NCBI GenBank assembly: GCA_046349355.1
Contig: JAXMCM010000016.1
Span: forward strand, 321,574-385,573
Source of the DNA: CALKJU01 sp046349355
GTDB taxonomy: Bacteria > Pseudomonadota > Alphaproteobacteria > Geminicoccales > Geminicoccaceae
Length of the DNA: 64,000 nt
Direction of reading: 5' to 3'
Below, in pieces: positions 28,972 to 35,231 of the stretch. Position 1 is the first letter of the stretch; each line of letters starts with the position of its first letter. The notes below the pieces were generated by a model that searched no databases, had not been told where the DNA came from, and worked only from the letters and a program-made list of their open reading frames with translations. The position numbers and the translations under genes were made by a program.

Positions 28972-29480
28972 GCGCTCTCCGGCGCGTCGACGGGCGCCTC
29001 GGCCACCGACCGCGTCTGCGCCTCGCGCCACGCCTTCAGCCGTGCCGCCAGCGGCGGATCGGCGAGCGCCAGGATCGCGGCGGCGAGCAGCGCCGCGTTG
29101 ATGGCGCCGGCCCTGCCGATGGCCAGCGTCCCGACCGGGATCCCGCCCGGCATCTGGACGATCGACAGCAGGCTGTCGAGCCCGCTCAGCGCCTTGCTCT
29201 CGACCGGCACGCCCAGCACCGGCAGGGTCGTCATCGACGCCACCATGCCCGGCAGGTGCGCCGCACCGCCGGCCCCGGCGATGACCACCCTGTGCCCTGC
29301 CGCCTCGGCTCCCTGGGCAAAGGCGACGAGCCGGTCCGGGGTCCGGTGCGCCGAGACGATCCGGGCCCGGTGCCCGACGCCCAGGTCGTCCAGCGTCGCC
29401 GCGGCATGCCGCATCGTCGCCCAGTCCGACTGGCTGCCCATGACGATGGCGACGGGGGCCGCCGGCTCGCGCGTACTCAA
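28968..29480 (-). CDS. purE: N5-carboxyaminoimidazole ribonucleotide mutase PurE
   Basis: PurE (class I) moves the carboxyl group of N5-CAIR to give CAIR, the step after PurK. The motif IVMGSQSDWATM and the catalytic His in SAHRTPDRL are present, as is AGAGGAAHLPGM. The 170 aa length is usual; the final 15 residues form an acidic tail. It is translated before purK in an overlapping pair. Confidence 0.95.
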   Translation of the reverse strand: MSTREPAAPVAIVMGSQSDWATMRHAAATLDDLGVGHRARIVSAHRTPDRLVAFAQGAEAAGHRVVIAGAGGAAHLPGMVASMTTLPVLGVPVESKALSGLDSLLSIVQMPGGIPVGTLAIGRAGAINAALLAAAILALADPPLAARLKAWREAQTRSVAEAPVDAPESA

Positions 29481-29490
29481 GGGTGGCGCC

Positions 29491-29724
29491 TCATCGGGAC
29501 GGGGAAGGGTCGGGCTCGGGATCGCCCGCCAGCTCGCGTGCCGCCGCGGCCGCCGCCTCGTTCTCGGCCTGCACCTGGCGGAAGACCTCCTCGCGCAGCA
29601 CCGTCGATCCTTGCGGGAACTCGAAGCCCAGCTTGACCGTGCGGCCGCGCACCTCGACCACCCGGACCTCGATGCTGTTGTTGATGATCACCGCCTCGCC
29701 GGCGCGCCGCGTCAGGTAGAGCAT
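29491..29724 (-). CDS. csrA: Carbon storage regulator CsrA
   Basis: CsrA is a small RNA-binding post-transcriptional regulator of carbon flow, motility and biofilm. The start MLYLTRRAGEAVIINNSIEV and the following VKLGFEF are characteristic, and LREEV marks the conserved C-terminal core. A longer acidic tail (DPEPDPSPSR) brings it to 77 aa. It is divergent from the flagellar cluster at flgB, a frequent association, which suggests control of flagellar mRNAs. It precedes purE with a short gap. Confidence 0.93.
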   Translation of the reverse strand: MLYLTRRAGEAVIINNSIEVRVVEVRGRTVKLGFEFPQGSTVLREEVFRQVQAENEAAAAAARELAGDPEPDPSPSR

Positions 29725-29746
29725 CGGCCTTTCCGCTGCGCCGCCG

Positions 29747-29765
29747 GGTCCCGGCCGCCGGGACC
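29747..29765. repeat. Perfect hairpin-forming inverted repeat between csrA and flgB
   Basis: GGTCCCGG, a 3-base CCG spacer and CCGGGACC form an 8-bp perfect stem in the divergent csrA/flgB gap. It could be an operator or a leader structure of csrA mRNA. Its GC-rich nature makes chance occurrence possible. Confidence 0.4.
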
Positions 29766-29847
29766 GCGCTAGCCGTCTGTTAACCTTGAAGCGGCTACGG
29801 TGGCAACGGTGGCCGCCCGGTGCGGCCTCGCCTGCGGGAACGGCGGC

Positions 29848-30261
29848 ATGGGTTTCGATGGCGGCGACCTGTTCGACCTGGTGGGCGCGCGCACGCGCTG
29901 GCTCGCCGGCCGGCATGCCCTGATCAGCGGCAACCTCGCCAATGCCGATACCCCGGGCTTCGTCCCGCTCGATGCCGCGCCGATGGACGGGACGCGGCTG
30001 CGCCCGGCCGGTGCCGGCCCCGGTGCGGTGACGCTGGTGCGGACCAGCGCCGACCACCTCGCCGGCACGCCGCGGCGGCAGCCGGACATCGCCTCGCGGC
30101 CCGACAAGGGCTGGGAGCGGGACCCGGCGGGCAACGGCGTCGTCGTCGAGGAGCAGGTCCAGAAGCTGGCCGAGACGCAGGGCCAGTACCGCCTCGCCAC
30201 CGCCGTCTACGGCAAATATGTGCGGATGCTCCGCACCGCCCTGGGCGTCGCCGCCGGCTGA
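29848..30261 (+). CDS. flgB: Flagellar basal-body rod protein FlgB
   Basis: FlgB is the proximal rod subunit of the flagellar motor shaft, exported by the flagellar type III system. The 137 aa protein has the rod-family N-terminal motif LISGNLANADTPGF and a C-terminal helix (VYGKYVRMLRTALG) that packs in the rod. Starts further upstream exist (29800) but the ATG at 29848 gives a normal FlgB length. It is first in a co-directional flagellar cluster. Confidence 0.9.
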   Translation: MGFDGGDLFDLVGARTRWLAGRHALISGNLANADTPGFVPLDAAPMDGTRLRPAGAGPGAVTLVRTSADHLAGTPRRQPDIASRPDKGWERDPAGNGVVVEEQVQKLAETQGQYRLATAVYGKYVRMLRTALGVAAG

Positions 30262-30287
30262 GCCCGGCACCACGGAGGAAGCTGCCG

Positions 30288-30695
30288 ATGGACCTCGAGA
30301 ATTCGCTGCGGATCACGACCTCGGGCATGCGGGCCCAGGCGGTGCGGCTGCGCGTCACCGCCGAGAACCTCGCCAATGCCGAATCGACCGCGCGCACGCC
30401 CGGCGGCGAGCCGTACCGCCGGCGCACCGTGAGCTTTCGCGAGCAGCTCGACCGCGAGCTGGGGGTCAATCTCGTCGAGGTGGCGCGCGAGGGCGTCGAT
30501 CCGACCGAGTTCCCGACCCGCTACGAGCCCGGTCATCCGGCCGCGGATGCTCGCGGCTACGTCCGTACCCCCAACGTCAACCCGCTGATCGAGCTCATGG
30601 ACATGCGCGAGGCGCAGCGGACCTACGAGGCCAACCTTGCGGCCCAGCAGGGTGCGCGCGGGCTGATCCAGGCCACCCTCGACGTGCTGCGCTAG
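30288..30695 (+). CDS. flgC: Flagellar basal-body rod protein FlgC
   Basis: FlgC is another proximal rod subunit. The N-terminal motif AENLANAESTARTPGGEPYRR and the C-terminal MDMREAQRTYEANLAA are typical, and the 135 aa length matches the family. GGAGG (30274-30278) lies at a good distance from the ATG. It follows flgB by 26 bases. Confidence 0.95.
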   Translation: MDLENSLRITTSGMRAQAVRLRVTAENLANAESTARTPGGEPYRRRTVSFREQLDRELGVNLVEVAREGVDPTEFPTRYEPGHPAADARGYVRTPNVNPLIELMDMREAQRTYEANLAAQQGARGLIQATLDVLR

Positions 30696-30726
30696 CCCGA
30701 CGTCCCGGACCTGAGCGGAGCGACCC

Positions 30727-31053
30727 GTGAAGATCGGCGAATACGGTGCCGGCGCCTACGCCGCGGCGGCACGCCGCCTGCGCGAGCCCGTCGGGCCCGC
30801 CGCGTCCGGCACGCCGGGCCAGGCGGCAGCACCGGGCGGCAGCTTCGGCGCGCTGCTGCAGGACCAGGCCGCCTCGGCCGCCGATGCGCTGCGCCAGGGC
30901 GAACGCACGGCCATGGGCGGCCTGCTCGGCAAGACCGGCGTGCAGGACGTCGTCGAGGCGGTCTCGGCGGCCGAGCTCGGCCTGCAGAAGGTGACCGCGG
31001 TGCGCGACCGGGTGATCTCCGCCTACCAGGAGATCATGCGGATGCCGATCTGA
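30727..31053 (+). CDS. fliE: Flagellar hook-basal body protein FliE
   Basis: FliE joins the MS ring to the rod. At 108 aa it has a variable N-terminus with Ala/Pro/Gly-rich sequence and the conserved C-terminal helices VQDVVEAVSAAELGLQKVTAVR and YQEIMRMPI. It sits between flgC and fliQ in the cluster and is preceded by GAGCGGAGCG. Confidence 0.93.
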   Translation: MKIGEYGAGAYAAAARRLREPVGPAASGTPGQAAAPGGSFGALLQDQAASAADALRQGERTAMGGLLGKTGVQDVVEAVSAAELGLQKVTAVRDRVISAYQEIMRMPI

Positions 31054-31070
31054 GCGGCGCTGCCCGAGCG

Positions 31071-31340
31071 ATGACGCCGCAGGTCGTCGTCGACATCGCC
31101 CGCGAGGCGATCTGGGTGATGCTGGAGATCGGCGCGCCGACGATGCTGGCGGCGCTGGTGATCGGCCTCGTCGTCTCGCTCTTCCAGGCGCTCACCCAGA
31201 TCCAGGAGGCGACGCTGTCCTTCGTCCCGAAGACGCTGGGCATCGCCGTCGCCTTCATCCTGACCACCCCCTTCGTGCTGCGCGTGCTGACGGCCTTCAC
31301 CGAGGGACTGTTCGCCCGCATCGCCCTCGGGCCGTCCTGA
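31071..31340 (+). CDS. fliQ: Flagellar export gate protein FliQ
   Basis: FliQ is a small integral membrane protein of the flagellar type III export gate. It has 89 aa with two hydrophobic helices (PTMLAALVIGLVVSLFQAL and TLGIAVAFILTTPFVL) separated by the conserved QIQEATLSFVPK. It is followed by fliR after 7 bases. Confidence 0.95.
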   Translation: MTPQVVVDIAREAIWVMLEIGAPTMLAALVIGLVVSLFQALTQIQEATLSFVPKTLGIAVAFILTTPFVLRVLTAFTEGLFARIALGPS

Positions 31341-31347
31341 CGCGGCG

Positions 31348-32124
31348 ATGACCGGCTTTCCGGCCCTGTCCGCCCTCGTCGGCACCGAGGTCACCGGCTT
31401 CCTGCTCGTCTTCGCCCGGCTGGGGGCGGCGCTGATGCTGCTCCCGGGATTCGGCGAGCTCTACGTGCCGTCGCGCATCCGCCTGCTGCTGGCGCTGGCC
31501 GTCACCGCCGCCCTCGCACCCGTCCTGCTGCCGCACCTGGGCCCGGTTCCGGACGCTACCGGTCCGCTGCTGGCCATGGTCGCCGGCGAGACGGTGAGCG
31601 GGCTGGTGCTGGGCGCCTTCTTCCGCATCCTGCTGGTCGCCGTGCATCTCGGCGGGGCGGTCATGGCGACCCAGTCGGGCCTCGCCGCCGCCGCCTTCTT
31701 CGACCCGCACGATGGCGCCCAGGGCAGCATCGGCGCGGCCTTCATGACCCTGGCCGGACTGGCGGTGCTGTTCGCCACGGACGCGCACCACGCCCTGCTG
31801 CTGGCGCTGGCCGACAGCTATGCCGCGCTGCCGGCCGGCGCGGTCGGCCTCGCCCTCGACCGGATCGACCTGCTGGTGGTCCAGCTCGGCACGGCCACGG
31901 CGGCCGGCCTGCGGATCGCCGCCCCGGTCGTCGTGCTGAGCCTGCTGCTGGCGGCCCTGTTCGGCGTTCTCGGCCGCCTCGTCCCGGCGCTGCAGGCGCT
32001 GTTCCTGCTGGCGCCGGTGCAGCTGCTGCTGTCGCTGCTGGTGGTCATGGGCGGCCTCGCCGCCGGGCTCGCCACGTTCCTCGAGCTGGTCGGCGGCGCG
32101 GTCCGCCGGCTGGCCGGCGGCTGA
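31348..32124 (+). CDS. fliR: Flagellar export gate protein FliR
   Basis: FliR is part of the export gate with FliP and FliQ. The 258 aa polytopic protein contains FARLGAALMLLPGFGELYVPS and the long hydrophobic segments of the family, with AAAFFDPHDGAQGSIGAAF in the middle. Its TGA overlaps the GAGG that probably serves flhB. fliP is not in this window. Confidence 0.93.
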   Translation: MTGFPALSALVGTEVTGFLLVFARLGAALMLLPGFGELYVPSRIRLLLALAVTAALAPVLLPHLGPVPDATGPLLAMVAGETVSGLVLGAFFRILLVAVHLGGAVMATQSGLAAAAFFDPHDGAQGSIGAAFMTLAGLAVLFATDAHHALLLALADSYAALPAGAVGLALDRIDLLVVQLGTATAAGLRIAAPVVVLSLLLAALFGVLGRLVPALQALFLLAPVQLLLSLLVVMGGLAAGLATFLELVGGAVRRLAGG

Positions 32125-32134
32125 GGCCGCGGCC

Positions 32135-33214
32135 CTGGCCGACGACCACGATCCGTCGCAGAAGACCGAGGAGCCGACCCAACGGCGCCTCGACGAGGCA
32201 CGCGAGGAAGGCCGCGTCGTCGCCACGCCGGAGATCGGCAACGCCGTGCTGGTCGCCATCGCCGCCCTGGCCGCCGGCAGCGCCGCCGCGCCGGCGGCGG
32301 CGCGGCTGGCCGGCGGCCTGCGCGGCTGGCTTGCCGCCGCCGGCACGGTGTCCGCCCGGCCGTCCGATCTCGCCGGCGCCCTGCTCGGCCTCCTGGGCGA
32401 CCTCGCCCTGACCGTCCTCGCCCCGCTGGCCCTGGTCGCGGTGGCGCTGGCGGCCTCCTCCTGGCTGCAGCACGGGCCGCTGTGGAGCCCGGCGGCGCTG
32501 CGGCCGCAGGCCGCGCGGATCTCGCCGCTCGCCGGCCTCGGCCGGCTCTTCTCCGCGCACGCGCTGGCGGAGCTGGCGCGCGGCGTGGTCAAGCTCGCCG
32601 CCGTCGGGGCGATCGCCTGGTGGATCGTCGGCCGCGGCTGGCCGCGCATTCTCGGCACGGCCGGCCAGGAGCCGGCCGGCCTGCTCGCGGTGACCGGGGC
32701 CGTGGCGGCCGAGCTGCTGGTGGCGATCGCCGCCCTCGCCGCGGTCGTCGCCGCGCTGGACTGGCTGTGGCGGCGCCACGCCTTCCTGCAGCAGATGCGG
32801 ATGTCGCGGCAGGAGGTGCTCGACGAGCAGAAGCACACCGACGGCGATCCCGTGGTCAAGCAGCGCCTGCGCGCCATCCGGCTGGCCCGGGCCCGCCGGC
32901 GGATGATGGCCGACGTGCCGAAGAGCACCGTCGTGCTGACCAATCCGACCCATTTCGCCGTGGCCCTGCGCTACGACGCGGTCGAGGCGCCGGTGCCGGT
33001 CGTCGTCGCCAAGGGCGTCGACCGGGTGGCGCGCAAGATCCGCGAGACGGCGGCCCGGCATGGCGTGCCCGTCGTCGAGAATCCGCCGCTGGCCCGGCTG
33101 CTGCACGCCGCCGTCGAGATCGGCCAGCCGATCCGGCCGGCGCACTTCAAGGCCGTCGCCGAGGTCGTCGGCTACGTCATGCGGTTGCGCCGGCCGGGGG
33201 CGGCCGGCCGCTGA
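32135..33214 (+). CDS. flhB: Flagellar export switch protein FlhB
   Basis: FlhB controls export specificity. The true N-terminus must include QKTEEPTQRRLDEAREEGRV, which is the FlhB hallmark and lies upstream of the first GTG (32246). No ATG, GTG or TTG precedes it in frame before the end of fliR. The CTG at 32135, with GAGG eight bases before it, gives ADDHDPSQKTEEPT exactly where FlhB normally begins. Four membrane helices follow and the autocleavage site NPTH is present (VLTNPTHFAVALRYD). Length with CTG is 359 aa. Confidence 0.88.
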   Translation: MADDHDPSQKTEEPTQRRLDEAREEGRVVATPEIGNAVLVAIAALAAGSAAAPAAARLAGGLRGWLAAAGTVSARPSDLAGALLGLLGDLALTVLAPLALVAVALAASSWLQHGPLWSPAALRPQAARISPLAGLGRLFSAHALAELARGVVKLAAVGAIAWWIVGRGWPRILGTAGQEPAGLLAVTGAVAAELLVAIAALAAVVAALDWLWRRHAFLQQMRMSRQEVLDEQKHTDGDPVVKQRLRAIRLARARRRMMADVPKSTVVLTNPTHFAVALRYDAVEAPVPVVVAKGVDRVARKIRETAARHGVPVVENPPLARLLHAAVEIGQPIRPAHFKAVAEVVGYVMRLRRPGAAGR

Positions 33215-33342
33215 CCCTGCGTAGCCGGATGCGCGCCGCGGCGACCGGCCGGCGGCGGCGAAGGTTTGCTTCACCGTGATCGCCAATCCTCGTTCCGGCG
33301 CGTCGGCCACCGTCTTGCCGCGCGCGGAGCGGAGATGCCGGC

Positions 33343-34014
33343 GTGCGCAGCGTGGTTGCCCTGATCCTCGGCACGATCCTCGTCGCCAGTTCGGCCATGG
33401 CGGCGGAGGCCGGCGATGCGCTGTTCGGGCGCCGCGGCTTCCGCGAGGACTCGCTGGTCGCCCTGCCGGCATGGCAGGGCGTGCTGGCCCGCCTCGATGC
33501 CGAGCGGCCGCTGTGGCGGGCCTGCGCCGAGCGCGATCCGGCCTGTCCGTCGCGGGCGGGGATGGCCTGGCAGGCGCTGTTGCGCGGCCTCGCCGGCGAG
33601 CCGCCGGAGCGGCAGCTGCGCGAGGTCAACCGCTTCGCCAACAGCTGGGCCTACCGCGCCGACCGCGAGGTCTGGGGGCGCAGCGATTACTGGGCGACGC
33701 CGCTCGAGTTCCTGCGACGATCCGGCGACTGCGAGGACTACGTCATCCTGAAATACGTCTCCCTTCGGCAGCTGGGCTTCGCCGCGGACCGGCTGCGCCT
33801 GGTCGTGGTCCGCGACAGCCTGCGCGGGCTGGTTCACGCCGTGCTGGCCGTCCGCCTCGGAGGCGAGACCCTGATCCTTGACAACCTTGCCGATGCGATC
33901 CTTCCCGACCGCCGGCTGGTCCACTACGAACCCTACTATTCGGCGAACGAGACGGCACGCTGGGCGCATGTGGGCGTCAACGCCCTCGTCGTCTCGGGCG
34001 CTGCGGCGCGTTAA
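33343..34014 (+). CDS. LapG-like periplasmic transglutaminase-like cysteine protease (BTLCP)
   Basis: The 223 aa product has a Sec signal (VVALILGTILVASSAMA, cleaved near residue 20) and the DUF920/BTLCP catalytic triad. The triad is Cys130 in SGDCEDYVILKY, His165 in LVHAVLAV and Asp180 in LILDNL, with WATPLEFL before it. The Asp-Cys-Glu arrangement matches that of LapG, which uses flanking acidic residues for Ca2+. LapG cuts biofilm adhesins when c-di-GMP is low. The GTG at 33343 has GGAG upstream. It lies between flhB and the rpfF-like gene; no lapD or large adhesin gene is in the window. Confidence 0.82.
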   Translation: MRSVVALILGTILVASSAMAAEAGDALFGRRGFREDSLVALPAWQGVLARLDAERPLWRACAERDPACPSRAGMAWQALLRGLAGEPPERQLREVNRFANSWAYRADREVWGRSDYWATPLEFLRRSGDCEDYVILKYVSLRQLGFAADRLRLVVVRDSLRGLVHAVLAVRLGGETLILDNLADAILPDRRLVHYEPYYSANETARWAHVGVNALVVSGAAAR

Positions 34015-34253
34015 CCCTTCCTTGACCCCGGATCACTACACCTTGAAGCGAGTTAAGAAAAACTTTCAGTAAAATGTGAGAGAATTAATCTCTTAATGAA
34101 TATCAAAAAAGTATTAACGGGGCAATGAAGAAATCGCTTGCCACGTACTATTGTCATGCTTAATGTCGATTCATTCGCTTCTCCGGGCGGATCGGAGCTC
34201 TGGCAAGCTTTAGGACTGCCAGATGACTGACATCCTCAATACAGGGGGTAACG
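34015..34253. promoter_or_regulatory. AT-rich gap upstream of rpfF
   Basis: This 239-base stretch is much richer in A and T than the rest of the window and contains no supported gene. It includes the dyad AGAGA-ATTAA-TCTCT (34079-34093) and several TTAA-containing runs, consistent with a promoter and one or more regulator sites for the rpfF-like gene. No CRP/Clp-type TGTGA-N6-TCACA site is complete. Confidence 0.5.
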
Positions 34254-35213
34254 ATGGCGATCTCTACGCGCGGCCTGCAGGCTCTTCTTGATCGTGGCGG
34301 CAACGACAACCGGCCATCACCCTTCGGCGCCTCGCCCGCCACGCTGCGCAACCGCCGCCCGGCCGCGCTGCCGCGGCTCGACCAGGACCTGCCCTTCCTG
34401 AGCACGCGCCTCGAGGCCGAGAGCGGCATCCTGTGGGCGCGCATGCGCCACACCGAGCGGGCCTGCTACACGCCCGGGCTGATGCAGGACATGCGCGACG
34501 TGCAGGCGATGCTGCGCGACCTCTACGCCCACCGCGACGCGTCCGAGGTGCCGTTCCGCTGGCTGGTCTGGGCGTCGGACGCGCCCCGGGTGTGGAGCCT
34601 GGGCGGCGACCTGACCAACTTCACGGCGATGATCCGCAGCGGCGACGAGACCGGGCTGCGCGCCTATGCCCGCCAGGCGATCGACATCCTGCACGACAAC
34701 CACATCGGCATGGATCTGCCGGTCCTGACCGTGGCCCTGATCCAGGGCGACGCCATCGGCGGCGGCTTCGAGGCGATGCTCACCGACGACCTCGTCATCG
34801 CCGAGCGCGGCGCCAAGTTCGGCCTGCCCGAGATCCTCTTCAACCTGTTCCCCGGGATGGGCGCCTTCAGCTTCCTCAAGCGCAAGGTCGGGCCGCAGAA
34901 GGCGCGCGAGCTGGTCGAGGACGGCATCACCCGCAGTGCCGACGAGGTGAAGGCGCTGGGCCTGGTCGACATCGTCTGCGACGCCGGCGAGGGCGAGGCC
35001 GCCCTGCGGCGCTATGTCGCGGACAACGAGGCCCGCTTCGCCACCCTGCGCACGCTCAAGATGGCCCGCGACCGGGTCGACCCGGTGACCAAGCGCGAGC
35101 TCGTCGACATCGTCGACATGTGGGTCGACCTCGCCATGCAGCTGGGCGAGAGCGAGCTGCGGCGGATGGACAGCCTGGCCCGCGTCCAGGCCCGCAAGCG
35201 CCTGGGCGGCTGA
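34254..35213 (+). CDS. rpfF: RpfF-like DSF synthase (crotonase superfamily)
   Basis: RpfF makes the cis-2-unsaturated fatty acid signal DSF from 3-hydroxyacyl-ACP by dehydration and thioester hydrolysis. The 319 aa protein has both catalytic Glu residues in the characteristic contexts: E173 in IGGGFEAML and E193 in GLPEILFNLFPGMGAFSFL, 20 residues apart as in Xanthomonas RpfF (E141/E161). WLVWASDAPRVWSLGGDL is also typical of RpfF rather than ordinary enoyl-CoA hydratases. AGGGGG precedes the ATG. It converges with the rpfC-like gene, stop codons 18 bases apart, as in the Xanthomonas rpf locus. No rpfB-like ligase is adjacent. Confidence 0.88.
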   Translation: MAISTRGLQALLDRGGNDNRPSPFGASPATLRNRRPAALPRLDQDLPFLSTRLEAESGILWARMRHTERACYTPGLMQDMRDVQAMLRDLYAHRDASEVPFRWLVWASDAPRVWSLGGDLTNFTAMIRSGDETGLRAYARQAIDILHDNHIGMDLPVLTVALIQGDAIGGGFEAMLTDDLVIAERGAKFGLPEILFNLFPGMGAFSFLKRKVGPQKARELVEDGITRSADEVKALGLVDIVCDAGEGEAALRRYVADNEARFATLRTLKMARDRVDPVTKRELVDIVDMWVDLAMQLGESELRRMDSLARVQARKRLGG

Positions 35214-35231
35214 GGCCGCAGGGCGGGCCGC

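Noticed and set aside
32246..33214. FlhB starting at GTG 32246
   Set aside because: It would drop the conserved QKTEEPT N-terminus, which is encoded just upstream in the same frame.
34254..35213. Ordinary enoyl-CoA hydratase for fatty acid oxidation
   Set aside because: The two Glu contexts and the neighbouring RpfC-like kinase fit RpfF better, and no other beta-oxidation gene is nearby.
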